The translations under genes and the position numbers were made by a program. From Marisa cornuarietis (lineage: Eukaryota > Mollusca > Gastropoda > Architaenioglossa > Ampullariidae): a stretch of DNA of 64,000 nt. The notes beneath the pieces are model-generated. The model had not been told where the DNA came from. It saw nothing but the letters and a program-made list of their open reading frames with translations, and did not search any database. Below are positions 24,357-37,500 of the stretch, one piece after another (the first letter of the stretch is position 1; the number at the start of each line of letters is the position of its first letter). The DNA lies in the NCBI GenBank assembly GCA_004794655.1, contig SMMW01000522.1, forward strand, positions 930,001 through 994,000, in the 5' to 3' direction.

Positions 24357-24403
24357 GTAACCCTGGCAACGATCGGGAACGACTGCTTCAAAAACAGAAT
24401 ATG

Positions 24404-24732
24404 GTTAGTTTAAACTCTGTTTTGAAACTGCATTTATGTCGGAACCCGATCATATAAACCTTTATCACACGCTCAATTTACGAACTAGAAGGACAACTTT
24501 GATATAAAAAATATTGTACAAACTCTCATTTTTTCATACTCCTTCTGTTCTCATATATTCCTTACTGGAAATTCCCTTAGTCTTCCTTTATTTATTTATT
24601 TATTCCCTTTTTTTGTTTCGTTCACTCTGTTTTGTACGAACGCGTTACACACACACACACACACACACACTCACGGTTTCTCACTCATTTACTCGCTCAC
24701 TTGCTACGCTATTATATACTCTCCCTCTCTCA

Positions 24733-24766
<34 letters not shown>

Positions 24767-24895
24767 TATTCTTTTCTTTTGCTCATACCACTCTCCATCT
24801 AACCTTTCTGAAATAAACAATTCATTACAATTCCATTAACATTTCACCTAAATTCTGTTTATATAATCATTGTCTTCCACCACCACATCGTTATC
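24404..24895. other. No gene; CA and CT tracts
   Basis: Contains a (CA)12 tract at 24647-24670 and a CT-then-CA tract at 24721-24766. The plus frame at 24514-24816 is made largely from these. Confidence 0.6.
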
Positions 24896-24900
24896 ATCAT

Positions 24901-24933
<33 letters not shown>
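24896..24933. repeat. (ATC)n microsatellite
   Basis: About eleven CAT units; reads as poly-Asp or poly-Met in the reverse frames. Confidence 0.93.
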
Positions 24934-26700
24934 AGTAGTCAGGCATGGCATCAGCATTACTCTGCCGATAGGATTGCCCACAGTCTTTTTCCCAGGAGCT
25001 CTCGCAGCTAATGGCGGCCAAAGAGCAGTTTTCGCATTTGTAGCGAGATCCTGCACTGATTAGTGTCACTTCAAAAGCCACTCATGGGGTTTGTGAAAGC
25101 TCTACCAGGCGAAAACAAAAAACAACTGTAGGGTTATTCTAAGTATCATCCGAGCTGCCCTTGCTTCATTCTCGGCGCGTTTTTTTTTACCACCATTTTT
25201 CTCATACTGAGAAACATACATTGGATTCCGGGAGAGACGCTAACGACAGTACCGGCCCTGCTTTGCTACTTAGTAAGTAACGATACCAGAGCTCTTGCTA
25301 ACCCCCGAATGTTTCGAGTATAAACCCACAAAGTCTTACCTTAACGACTCTCCTCGTTTTTCTCTCTCTCTCGCTCTCTCTTTTTTTTTTTTTTTTTGAA
25401 TGCGGAGCGACGATATGAGTCCCATCATATATACTCCTGTTTCTGCATCAAACCATGATCCCTAGGGGTCACGAAAGTTGAACGTTCCGTTATTTTCTTC
25501 GTGCATATATGCCCCTAATTCCCTTCCAAATTTTTTTCCCGCTTTACTTTTGCTCTTCTATGGATAAATCACGTACGTTTATTCCCATCGGGTCCTTGTA
25601 CGAAGAATTTTCCGAAACTGATTGAAACTTAAGAAAATTCACCTACTTATGCTTAATTAACACGTGCGATACAAACAGGCGACCTTTTTTTAATTACGAT
25701 CAGCAATGCCGACAGGTGACCTATTTTCCTGCTTCCGACAACACTGTCTTGAACAGAGGAGTTTATATGAACAGTCTCCCGGACATGACGTCTTGCGCAA
25801 AGGATGTGCGCAGTGAGCTAATCTCGCCCCGGAGAACGAGACCCTGTTGATCTTGTGACGTGGGGCGCCCACAGCGTTGATAAACTGGACTATTACCGGC
25901 ATGAGGCACTGAAACAATCAGGACACGCAGAGGAGGAAAGGAACGAGCAGAAAAAGAGGCATTACATCAGGAAGCAAATCTAAGCTCACTGGCTTTAACA
26001 GCCTGTATCCAGGACCGTAATGACGGAAAGTAATGGAGTTATTCACCTTGAGTTTCCGGCCTCGTTAGCTGCTGCTTTGAAACTCTTCGCTCTAAAGTTC
26101 TTGGGTGAAGGGAATAGCCCGGGGAAAATGGAAAAATGTTCGTTTTTAAATGAGTTACGTTACCATTTTTTTTTTTTTTTTTTGGTCAGGAATTACTCTG
26201 GACTTGTTGCGAACTTTTTGAAAAGTTTGAATGGGATTGACTGTGCTCGTTCTGACGGAAATAATTCAGACACTTGCGATTGTCAAACTGTCTTCAGATT
26301 TTTTTTTTACGTGTTTTCTCTTTTATAAACCTATTGTTTGTGCTTGATTGTGTTTATTGTCTCTTTATGAAGCTGACAAGAAATATGTAATTCAAATGCA
26401 TGTTACTACTAACGCCGAAAGAAAGAAGTGCATTCACGAGCATTGCTATTCTTTATCTGCCCGCTTGATTGTTTGATTAGTTATTTAGAAACATGACCGC
26501 CCTGCGAGACAAAAAAGTGTTCTCGTGTTTTATGTTGCCAAGAACGTTTTCTTCTGCCTGCTTTAATCTTGCTACCTTATACCACGCCGTTCTGTCATTG
26601 CACTTACGGCCTTTTGAATGCATCTGTCATGTCTGTGAGTTATTACTCCACAAAGCGTGTTCTCCTGGTAAAATAAATAGTGCAGGTGTTGTATTTGTTC
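24934..26700. other. No gene seen
   Basis: Unique sequence with a CT-T17 run at 25361-25397 and T-runs at 26168-26183 and 26300-26308. No frame with a recognisable motif. Confidence 0.55.
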
Positions 26701-26705
26701 GGTCT

Positions 26706-26741
<36 letters not shown>

Positions 26742-26774
26742 CACACACATTCTCTCTCTCTCTCTCTCTCTCTG
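26701..26774. repeat. (CT)n-(CA)n-(CT)n compound microsatellite
   Basis: CT to 26738, a short CACACACA, then CT to 26773. The reverse Arg/Glu-rich frame is a by-product. Confidence 0.93.
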
Positions 26775-27276
26775 AGATCTGTCTTGCATCAAGCTGATTA
26801 ATGTGTTTCATACGTTGACCTGCCTTCTGCGAAAAGTCCTCATTAAGAGCATTATATACCATGCAAAAAAGAAAACTGTTGGTAATATGTAGCCTTTTAT
26901 TGCCGTCAGCGTCAGTGTCAGCAGTTTCCTATCTAATGTCAAAAAGTTTACCTCGGGTACCAATAGTACATCTCCGGAAACACCCGTGCCAATCAGTAGA
27001 CCCTTAATGGCTTTGTAAACACATTCTCATAGCACGTGATCCTTCACAGTATTTAGGATGATAACAGGTAGCAGTCACAGGTGCTAAAGCTCAAGCAAAT
27101 CGATTCAAAAGTGGTTTATTCCACTTGTTCAAGTTGTCTTCCGGGAATGGGTTCAAGACATCTCTCACACTGATTTAGTTTCTCATACTTTATATCCTTT
27201 CAAAAAAAATCCTAGTTTGGGTCACATACAAGCCATAGATTCCACATTAACACAAATCCATCAAATGCTGCTACCA
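26775..27276. other. No gene seen
   Basis: Unique AT-rich sequence without a supported feature. Confidence 0.55.

Positions 27277-27321
<45 letters not shown>
27277..27321. repeat. (AAT)n microsatellite, 15 units
   Basis: Uninterrupted AAT tract read directly. Confidence 0.96.
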
Positions 27322-28816
27322 CGATGTGCAGGTCTTCTATATCGACAGCCAGCCCAATATAAATAATGTATTTCTCCTTTCTCTGACAGCATCAGTTTTT
27401 CTGTGATCTAAGGTAAGACTTGCGTAGTCTGGGGCTCTCGCTGTGTCGGATGAGAAACTTACTATCAGATCATAAAATAAAAAGTAATTTTTTAGTATAA
27501 AATCTTCAAACCCTAAAGCATTCATTTTTCGGATTATTTTCACTTGTATATTTCCCTTAAACACAATTTAGTACATCAACTAATAGCTGCGGATTGTGTA
27601 CGTGCAACTTTCAGAAACTATACCCGCGAGATATCAGTTACCCTACAGAATAGAACAGTGGCACTAGTGTAAACACCTGGAATATATCGGATATTTTTAG
27701 CTGAAGGTAATCGGGGAACAGTCAACCTCGCATGCTTTGACCTCAGTTTCAAATAACGCGCTCTACTCTCGCACGTGCGTATTGAGGATGGAGAGGGATA
27801 GTAATAAAAAAAGAAGAAAAAAAAGGTAGTCAGCATTGTTGTATCAAAAAGCAGAACGAGTCGATTGAAAACTATTCACATCTTGCAGGTTACTCCATCT
27901 CGTTGTAGCCAGGCGGGTCCCGAGTGCCAGCAGGCAGCAGCTTCTCCCTCCATTCCCTCAGGGACGTCTGGAGCCACTAAGATGATTCTTTACGAAGTGT
28001 TTGAGTAACTGATCGTCACAGTGCTAACGATCGCACATTGTCGTGATGCGTGAGTGAGTTTTCGGCTGGTTGGTCACGCTTCACTGCTTCCTTGGCTGTT
28101 GGTGTTTCCCGCTGAGTCAGCAGCTGATATTATGTAACGGGAAGCTTGTACAGGATGTTTCAGGTGCGGGGGAACGAACTGTTTCCTCTGAGTATCTTTC
28201 TGACTGGGTTGTTTGCAGTTATTTCATGCTGCTTAAGCCTGCGTGGTCTAAGTAGTATCAGAAAATACTTTTGATATAACTGATGAACAATAAAACGGGA
28301 ATATTCGAATCGCAGGTGCAGGCTGAAACACAGAACTAACAGCCTTCGTGCACGACCTGCGAGTAAATCTTACTTCAACCTTTTGGTCTTAGTTCCTACA
28401 TTTCTTCACCGAAATCTCTTCCTAACAACTTTAATCAACCCTTTCAGTACTGCGGTGCCAGCAAAGTGCAAAACTCAGGAGATCTACTACATAGGTATAT
28501 GTACTTTAACAAGCAGGGCCGGCCTCTCGATATGTCTACCCTAGCACCACTCACCAGACAGATTAGCCTGTTAATGAGGCCCAGCATTGAGAAGTTTACT
28601 AATGACCAGCCTCACTGGCAAATCACCGCTCATGATAAAGTCCAGCTTGAGATTCCAAAATGTTTCTAGTGTTATACAGGGTGGAACTGGGGGAGTCACT
28701 CTAGCCGTAGGCGAATGCCATTGGCCTCAGATCAACAATAATTGCTAAATTTGAGATGACAGTATTTTTTCAAGCGACTTGCATCGTGTCGCCTTTCATT
28801 TCTGTCTGTAAAGATG

Positions 28817-28817
<1 letters not shown>
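27322..28817. other. No confident gene; splice-like open stretches
   Basis: Three segments begin after good acceptor-like sequence: 27390-27412 (after CTCCTTTCTCTGACAG, ending before GTAAGA), 27889-28008 (after CACATCTTGCAG, 39 open codons then TAA), and 28448-28669 (after CAACCCTTTCAG, 73 open codons then TAG). An AATAAA lies at 28289-28294. None matches a family I know, so they are not listed as genes; see the findings. Confidence 0.35.

Positions 28818-28870
<53 letters not shown>
28818..28870. repeat. (GT)26 microsatellite
   Basis: Uninterrupted. Its plus-strand right flank continues as GTGGGTGGGTGTGGGTATG, a decayed GT/GGGT sequence. Confidence 0.97.
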
Positions 28871-28872
<2 letters not shown>

Positions 28873-28990
28873 GTGGGTGGGTGTGGGTATGTGTGTGGAT
28901 GTGAGTGTGCACATGCGTTACTGCGTGTTTTGGGATGTGTGTGTGTCTCTCTTTCTCTCTCTGTTCATGTATTAATATTTTAATGTTGAA

Positions 28991-28993
<3 letters not shown>

Positions 28994-29057
<64 letters not shown>
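28994..29057. repeat. (GT)32 microsatellite
   Basis: Uninterrupted tract only about 120 bp from the tract at 28818-28870; both have GT on the plus strand. Confidence 0.97.
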
Positions 29058-29058
<1 letters not shown>

Positions 29059-31093
29059 ATAAAAGAATCGTATCGTGCAAAGAGCGTGAATACGCGCAGT
29101 TCTAGAGATCGGCGAGATTAACAACAGACATTTCTTTCTGCATCTAACAAACTCCGAAAGCGTGACGCCACAGTTTCCGCTTTCGCAGAGCGAAGCACAA
29201 CGATGCGTGACGGTCACGGTCCGTTTTCAATGAAAGGGTGAGCCACTCCACACACCCCACCCCCTTCTAGTTCAATGGCAGCCAAACACGTTTCTGCTTA
29301 TTTTGACGAGGAAAAGAAAAGGCCACATTGACAGCCAGTATCGAGTCGGTATGGTTACAGTCAGTGAACTATAAGAAAGAGTCACTCCTGGCACCACGTG
29401 AAATGTTCAGACCGCATCAACCCAAGTCGGCGCACATGGAAGATTGAATTACGACTGGCTGAAGCCCTCGCACGCGTCGACATTGTGTCTACCCTCAGCA
29501 GCAAGTACCCGAAACGTTCAGGACACTGAGAAGCGGCATTTGAATTCGTTTCCGTCAAACCTCCAAAAGTTCGATAGATCTGTCGTAATGATAGCAATAA
29601 AAAAATCGTAATCAAGCAGCCGAACTCTTCAGGTTCAACTTGTTGAAGCTGTCATGGGGGATCGTGACACGGTCTGCCAGTCTCTTTATTAGCGCAGGCG
29701 CGAGCTCGTCTGGAGGAATAGACGCTCCAAGAAGACTTTTAACAGAAGGCGGACGCGAGGCAAATGGCAGCAGAGGGAAGGATGAAAATACAAAAGACTC
29801 GTTCATGCTGAAAACTCTGCACTTTTAGGGGACTAAGGTCAACCTGTGGGTGACCCTCGTAGACATCGGGAAAGTTTTTGAGTGAAAATACTCTCTTAGA
29901 AGTACTACTGTGATTCTGAAAATAGTTTTAAAATTACATTTCTTCTCGCAGAGAGCCGAAAACATCTGCCAAATCCCTTTTGCCCAAGCAAGCGTTTTTT
30001 CCCCCTCGGCAAAACACACACACACACACACACATTACTATTTCTAGCAGTTTTGCCAGAGGCCGCGAAGGCGAATCCTGCTGTCCAGCGAATGCAGGTT
30101 TTTGTGATGGAGTGCGAGTCATTGGGGAGAGATAAGGCAAGTGCCTAAAAGCATCTCTACCATTGGCTGAAAATTTCCCCATCCAGGTAAAAGCAGCAAA
30201 AACGTGGCTGTTCCCACGCCAGCAAAATCCTCAGCGGCAATGACTTGATCCCCGGTGTGTGACCTGCTCACGACCACAGTGCTTCTCTTCCATCACTGGG
30301 ATTTTCTATCACTTTTGGAATAAATGGTGTCGTTTTTTAATCCTCAGTTTTCCGCATTTCTGCGTTTGAAAGTGCATATGTTTGTTCGAAAAATAATCTG
30401 AAGTGGGTGGATGGGTCCACGGGGATACACTTGGTGTACTAAGGTCTACCAGCAGTTACGTCTGCACAATGGTTAATGATAACCCTAAGCTTCTTATGCT
30501 ATAAAATATGTTGGTTCAATTGCTACATCGTCCACGCTAAATTACTAGAAAGATCAAACCAGATCGCATAATTACAATCGTAATCGTACGAGACTGAAAG
30601 GCAAGCAAACACTAAAAGTAATCCTAACGCCAGAAAAAAGTCTTTATCCCTCATAACAACTGCTTCTGAATCTGTGCCCCTCAGAAGTGCAGGAGGTACT
30701 GCTACATCCCTTTTCCCTTTCCATGCAAGTCCCAGTAATCTGTGAGTATCCAAGTTGACGTTTGTAGGCGGTTATTTCGAGAACGGGAGTGCCAAACTCA
30801 CCCAGATTTTCGAAAGCAGTATATCGCTGTGAGCCTCGTCTAGTCATTAGTGAAGGTACGCCTTCTAGACTTAAACAGATGAGGCAGTTACTAAGGTAGA
30901 TAACTATCACGTGAGGAAGACTTTGTAATGTTATCATTATCTAACGGCAAGGCCAGATACCTAACACGAACTGCTGAAACTTACTGGGACTGAGTAGGAG
31001 AAGAGGCAACCACTCCTACTAACTTTTTAATGGAATATTTGATGATTTCGAGCATGCTCAGAGATGTGAAAGCGACAGCAATCCCATCCCTAA
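29058..31093. other. No gene seen
   Basis: Unique sequence, slightly more GC-rich than its neighbours at 29100-29820. A short CA tract lies at 30016-30033. Frames up to 97 codons on the minus strand show no motif. Confidence 0.55.
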
Positions 31094-31101
31094 AACACAC
31101 A

Positions 31102-31158
<57 letters not shown>

Positions 31159-31171
31159 GCGCGCGCGCGCG
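31094..31171. repeat. (CA)n-(GC)n compound microsatellite
   Basis: About 31 CA units (one CATA interruption) followed by GCGCGCGCGCGC at 31159-31170. All alternating purine-pyrimidine. One of only two long tracts with CA on the plus strand. Confidence 0.97.
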
Positions 31172-34100
31172 AACCCACGTGAGCATATATGGTAGGGGGG
31201 AAGGTACAAAAGGGAAGCTGATGCAGATGAGAGAATTATAGTGGAGAGGAATAGAGAATAATATCAAGGAGAGGACCAAAAGATGAGATAGAACGCGAAC
31301 TGATGCTTTGCGCTAATGGTCCATACATTAAGGAGAACTGAATCAGTTGAGATAATCGCCGTTCGATACTGGACCATACACCACCAGGTTTTGCCTGAAC
31401 AAGTCCCCCCCCCCCAGCGCTAATGTTTATACTTCAGGAACCCTATTCGACATGCCAGACCTTCACTACGTCAAAAGTAGGATGAGTTTATGGAGTACGC
31501 GGGGTGGGGGGAAACAAGGGGATTTGCGAGGAACCCGTTCATTTTGAGGCAGACCTCGTGGTATGACCGTTTAGTTCCAGCAGAACCTTGAAGAGTTTCT
31601 GCTGGCCGATATCGCATTTCACGAAAACTCTTCTTACGATGCAGGGTCTTAAAAGACAAACATGATCTGTCTGAGTTTGGCAATTGTCCTAATTGTTCGG
31701 AAACGCTATCTCTCGTTCTGCCTGCCAAACGTTTTCTTTACGTGCTGACTACGTGCTTTGTGCCCTCATGCTGTCTGGTCCGCATGCTATGTCGCAGGAG
31801 AAGACTTTGGTGTCTTACCCGCCGTGGTAAGATAGGAGCATGGATTAGGGCGGGGAGAACAGTTAAAAGACTGGACAGCTAGCTGCTCATCTTCTCTGTG
31901 CTCCAAATGAGGAGATTTAGGATAGTCTAACTACTGTGATACCCAAGAAGAAAGTAATCAGCAGAAACGTCCTGCCGATGTTTACATTTTGATTCAGCAC
32001 TAACACGAACTCAAAATATTCTAAAAGCATGGTATGGCATTAAAAGCAATATGAAAAGAAGCTGTGCTTTGAAAAAGCTTCTGCTTGTATCATTTTATTT
32101 TTCTTTATTAAATGTGGGCAGGTGTGTAAACGAGATATATATATATATATATATTCAGACTGCTTTATATTTTCAACATTTCAATCTTTCAAATCTTTTT
32201 GTTTTAACTTTTTAGGCTGCATACCAGGTATACGGGGCAAAGGAAGGAGTTCTGAATGGTCTTGGCCAAAAGCCATATTGTAGCTAGGGATGAGAAATGG
32301 GCATAGTTAACCTCATCAAAAATAATTTATTTAAATCCCAAATAATTTGCCTCGTCGATTCCTCACGACTTACCTGTTTACTCACCTCTTTGAATGTCTT
32401 TTCTCACATTTAAATATGTATCAGCATGGGAGGATCAAAGTGTTTGTTAACGAATATCGTGTACCTTATGAACCATTAACATGGAAGAATACAGAAAGTA
32501 AAATACCAAAAGAATGCAATACAATCAACAGAGCAGAATAACACATCGATGACACGAAGCAAAATGTCCGAAATAACTTCTAATTATTCTTAATAACCAT
32601 TAGTAAACTTGACACCAAATTATTCAAATCAAACATGGTGGGCTTCCAAATATGACAACGATTGCTTGATTCGTGTAATATTTTTTTCGTACTTTGTGAA
32701 TCTGGAATTTGATGCCATTCCACTAAATCTTATTTATCTTGCCAGTTTGCATGATTCTTAAAATTATGGTTTGTATTTTGGTTTAGAATATCCAGTTTAT
32801 TCCATTACCTAATATTGTTGGTAGTTTAAAATTTCATCCGTTTCTCGCTCAAAAGCCAACAATAGTAGGCAAAAATATTATTTTTTTAAATCTGCAAACA
32901 AGGTAAGTTTTGCTAACAAGTTATCTGAGTAAAGAGACACCGAGATAGCTTTACTGGAATAATTAGCGTCCAACAGTTTCAAAGGACAAGTAACAAAACA
33001 ACAACAGAAAAGCAATTCTACAGCTTGCGTTGAGTAAGTAACCTTCATAACAAGACCAGGTCCTAATAGCAAAGTGGTGCTTAAAAATATATATATAGCT
33101 ATCTATATATATATATATAAAGCTAATGGGGGGGACGAGAGAGAGAGCGAGAGAAGAACTCGTGAATTTCATTTTCATGTAGTTTTGTGCGTTAATTTTA
33201 ACAGAAAGGAAGAACAGTAGAGTATTTCATTTAGGTTTTTGGTATTTATTTTAAGAAAATAATCGTTGTTCTTTCACTATTTTTTTCACAGTGGACATAA
33301 AAGTTCCACATAAAAAAATCCAACCCGGTAATTGGACATTTTGCAGGAAGCAAGAAAGATGATGACAAAGAGATAAAGGCAAGGGATTGTCGCAGGAATT
33401 GCGACGAACATTAAGACAAATAGAACAGGACAAAGAAGTTGCTGTTCTGACCCGTTTCGATTGCTTGCAACACTCAGTGAACGTTGCTTGTTATTTATTT
33501 ATGGCACCGACCGCCGGTGTCCATACCTCTCAATGTGGCAAACCCTGTAACTGCTGCTATGAAGAAAGAGAAGAAAGACGAAGAACAGAAAAAAGGAGAA
33601 AAAGGAGAACAAATTAAAAAGTTGAGAATCGTAAGCAGAACTTGTATTTTAATGCAAGTACACATGACGGACACCCGCTTTCAAGGATCAGAGATTGTCA
33701 GCCCGAAAACCACATGATATTTTACCCGCGTCCTTCATCTCTTCATGCTTCCATTCAGAATGCACGAGACAATGTCTTCACGCGAGCACAGAGAGAGAGA
33801 GACGATTCTTTAAGAGTAAGTTCCTACACTTCTTCTGTAAAAGTAAGCTAGCTGAACTAAACTCTGCCTTGGGCGGGTATCAAAAATTGGTGATGAGACT
33901 GATCGAGTACTTTGTGTGCCACAGAAATAGTTAATAACAGCTCTACAGGCAAATGGTTATCGGCGGGCTCATCTGGAATAAACAGGACCCGCTTAAAGGT
34001 CTGGTACGATGCCAATTTTTATACTGTTTCCCAAAACTCGGGGGTGAATTCTCCCCCTACCCCCTTCCAATCTTGAAATACGCCAATGTACTTAAAGAGA

Positions 34101-35879
34101 TCACACACACGACATCATGTTTGTACACAGATTCACTTTATTAATATGCGATCACAGTTCTCATTAGCTTAGCTGAAGCCTTGACAACCTAAATGTATTA
34201 TTACAACCCTGATGCCCGTGTTGTTGGCCTAGACCTCCACAAGAAAAAGATGTGATGTCTGCAGGTAATGTGTCGCAAGAGATTTGGGGACAAAATTATC
34301 TTGCACTGATCGGCCATGAAAAACACCTGCACCCTAGTACACCTTTAAAGTACTAAATACCTTTACGTTACTAGAGTGGAAATCTCGGTAAATTTCATCC
34401 GAAGTATATAATGACCATATTTTCAAGAGCCCTACGTGATTAATTTTGGTGGCGCTTCGGGGATTTGTAGACTATGTGATGTATCAGTTCCTGTCTAGCA
34501 GACGACAAAAGATCAGCGAGTGATTGAGCATGCCATACAGGCGGAAAGAAAGAAGAACGAAAAAAAGAGTGAGATGACACAAGACAGACATAAGATAAAG
34601 GATGAAGTGTGCGGGGATAGACGAGGGATAGGGAGAGAGACATGAAGGTCTTTGTCACAAAAAAAGGAAAGAAGGGAAAGACAAAGCAAAAGGCAGACAA
34701 ACCGGAGATTGTGGTGAGTCGCCATATTTTTAACTCACAGGCGAACTCTTGATTAAATTTCTCCTGACTAACACACCTGATCCTTCTTAACGGGCTTTTT
34801 GATAACGTTGCCAAGAAGCCAATATCTGTTGTCAGCCCTATCCTTTCCTCCTTTTACATATTATGATCATATTTCCAAGGGAAAGAACTCGTAAAAATGC
34901 TTGATGATCTTTGTAAAGTCTCACAAGATTTTCGTTTCTTTTTTTCCTCATATCTGAAGTTTGTAGGTTCGAAATACGTTCACTAAGGGGGAAAAAATGG
35001 CCAATGGCCGGAATGATAGGGTTTTTTTCAACTAGATGAGATTTGTTAATTTAGTCTTATTTGATTACAAACGCACTTGACGACTGCAGTGCCACAAAAA
35101 AATCAGGCAACTGCACTGTTAACCATCTTCATATTGATAATTTTACTAGTTAAAACAGATAACATACGGTTGCACATCCTCTCTGCTGTTTCAATCGTAA
35201 AGCATAGACGATGATAACAATACCAATGTGTGTAGTTATTTTCCAAAGAACCCAAAATGGCGACGCCGTCTTTAAGCTGACAAATGTTCACACTAAACAG
35301 GACTCTGGCGAAATTGTGACCTCGCTTGTATTAGACTCGACATTTCAACATTTTGAAGGCTTGTGTATTATACAACTGCAACGTGGTAAACTCTGCAAGA
35401 ACTTGAAAAAGTACATGTCCGTTATTTTAAGAAAGAAGATCAGATTTATTTCTTGAACGAGTTTAGCAGAAAATTGAAATAGAGCAAAACAATGCTGCAT
35501 ATCGTCTCCATGAAGACTCCCTATTGATGCAAATATTAAAGTGCTCGTTAGTGACCTCAGCTCAAGGGACTAGATGTTTGTCCCTAAAAGTTGAGAAGAT
35601 ACTGAACTAAAATGAAAGAGTGTGTGGTCTCCGTGGACAACGGCTGTCGCTGTAGACGGTGAGGTTCTGTGCCGTCACGTGACCTGCAGCCTAAAAACTT
35701 TTCAGTGAATCACTCGGGAAACGTCTCCTGTGCCAACGACGAGGTTGGTCCCTCATTCTGCCTGTTACTGGACTACACAGCCACCGATCTCAGCCCACTT
35801 ATCAAGCATCTGAAGACTACAGACCAGGGTTCCAGCCCTTAGTCTTGACACCTGTTGATTCAGTCACTAGTCATTAGGT
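31172..35879. other. 4.7 kb without a recognisable gene
   Basis: AT-rich unique sequence with (TA)n runs at 32135-32153 and 33087-33119, a C run at 31409-31417 and a GA run near 33138-33153. The longest frames (124 codons reverse at 34440-34814; 79 codons at 33695-33934) show no motif. No element ends or RNA genes seen. Confidence 0.55.
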
Positions 35880-36384
35880 CTTGCTCAATGTTCAAGACAA
35901 CAATAGTGCGTTCTACACAGTTTACCTCGAAATTGCTATTAACTCAGTATGGTGCTAGATCCTCTTTAATTGATTCAATACAATGCTGTATGATGTATAC
36001 CAAAAAGGTGTTCAGTTTGTCCAGTATTGTCCTACTGTGCAGTTCATTTACACGTTGTACTATTTAGCAAAGTTGTAACCATTAATTGCTAAAGGTTACC
36101 TTGTTTTATTCCAAAAGTGGTGTATGTTGCACACGTTTTACCTACAAAAATGTTGTATGCTGTATAGTTAGCCCAGAAATTACTTTGTACGTTATCTATA
36201 CGTTGTCCTGTGTGGTTCTACAGGGGGGAAGGAACTCACTGTATACTCTAAGATGTATACAGCGTTTCCATACGTGTGTTGTTAGCTGCACACAGTTTAC
36301 CCAGTGTAGCACTGCATGCTACACAACTTACAAAGGAAAGCCTTGCGTGTTGTACACAATCTACCAATAGAAGTACTATATGGT
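35880..36384. repeat. Decayed ~34-bp tandem repeat, left part
   Basis: Segments matching GTGT.TGTT..ACACAGTTTACC recur at roughly 34-bp spacing (clearest from 36118 to 36370, as in TATGTTGCACACGTTTTACC and GTGTTGTACACAATCTACC). The same motif resumes at about 37437-37500 (ACACGCTGTAAACAGTTTATCC), beyond the RTE fragment. Confidence 0.6.
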
Positions 36385-37405
36385 GAATGCGCTTTGCCTA
36401 GATAAGTGCTGCAGGACGTACAGTAGAGGTTCCTTGTGTCCTACGAGTGTGGCAACCTTGTTTCGTACGAAGTCGTTGGTTTTATGTTCTCTGTATGAGA
36501 TCCGGAGCAGCCTCCTCAGGCACTTGTTCTCGAATGTCTGGATTCTCCTTTCCGTTTCGGTGAGCAGAGTCCACGTGTCACATCCGTAGAGCAGGATCGG
36601 CATTACCAGGGATTTGTACAGCTTGTACTTTGTAGTGAACCTTATCTTGTGGCTCTGCCAGATCCTATGGGGCTTAACCGTTGTCGCTGTTGCTGCTGCG
36701 ATCCTGATGTGGATGTCTGGCGTGGAGCTGCCGACCTTGGAGAGGGTGGCTCCTAAGTACTTGAAGCTGCTTACTACTTGATCACAACTTTGCTCTTTTC
36801 AGTGCTGGTCTCCCTTTTATATGCGTTCGAACTACCTGTCAGTCTGTTGGTGAGGTCTTGCATTTCTTTGTTAGTACCTGCTAACAAATCTCTGTCGTCT
36901 GCAAAGCACAGGTTGCAGATCGGTCTTCCACCAATTGAAATGGAAGTGTGATGGTCGTGGAGGGTTTTCGCGCATGATGTTCTCCAAGAAGATATTAAAC
37001 AGCACATGTGATATAAGGGAAATCCTTGACATACGGCTACTGTGGTGCTACTGTTTAAGTTCGTATTCGGTTATTCAACAGTACTGAGCTAGTTGAGATT
37101 TTATATAGCGCTTCGATGACTTGATTGATGCCTTCTTCGATGATGAATTTTCGCATTACATGCCATAGCCTCTCGTGCCAGACTCTGTCAAATGCCTTTT
37201 TAAAAGTCAATGAAGCTGTGGTAGAGGTCCTGCTGATGCTGAAGATGCTTTTCTATAAGGATGCGACAGTTGAAGATTTGGTCAACTGTTTCTGCGGGGT
37301 CTGAAGCCAGCCTGCCAGTTCTTTCGCTAGAAGTTCCTCTGCGCTGGGGCTGATGCGCCTCTGTATGACTTTCAGCATGATTTTGCTTGGGTGGCTGATA
37401 AGACT
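36385..37405 (-). mobile_element. Internal RTE-clade LINE fragment with FADD motif
   Basis: Read on the minus strand from 37400 down. The RT fingers region gives text like RISPSAEELLAKELAG and FKKAFDRVWHERLWHVMRK (about 37130-37340), the palm gives ISIGGRPICNLCFADD (about 36890-36945, the FADD codons at about 36894-36908), and the C-terminal domain gives ILLYGCDTWTLLTETERR then FENKCLRRLLRISYREHK (about 36400-36600). FADD is the RT catalytic A/YXDD-type box. Frameshifts separate these parts. The fragment stops after VGHKEPLL, so the true 3' end is missing as well as the 5' half. Closest remembered relatives are the CFDP2/BovB-like RTE elements. Confidence 0.9.
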
Positions 37406-37500
37406 TAGGGTATGACGTACGTGTTCACCCGTACAAGGGCCACACGCTGTAAACAGTTTATCCAGGAAAGCGTTTTATGTAAATGTACACTGTTTACCCT
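37406..37500. repeat. Decayed ~34-bp tandem repeat, right part
   Basis: CACACGCTGTAAACAGTTTA and ATGTACACTGTTTACCC carry the same word as the array at 35880-36384, showing that the two were one array before the RTE sequence came to lie between them. Confidence 0.55.

Noticed and set aside
28448..28669. Calling the 73-codon segment a confirmed terminal exon
   Set aside because: The acceptor-like flank (ATCAACCCTTTCAG) also resembles MITE ends, and no family match is known to me; kept only as a low-interest finding.
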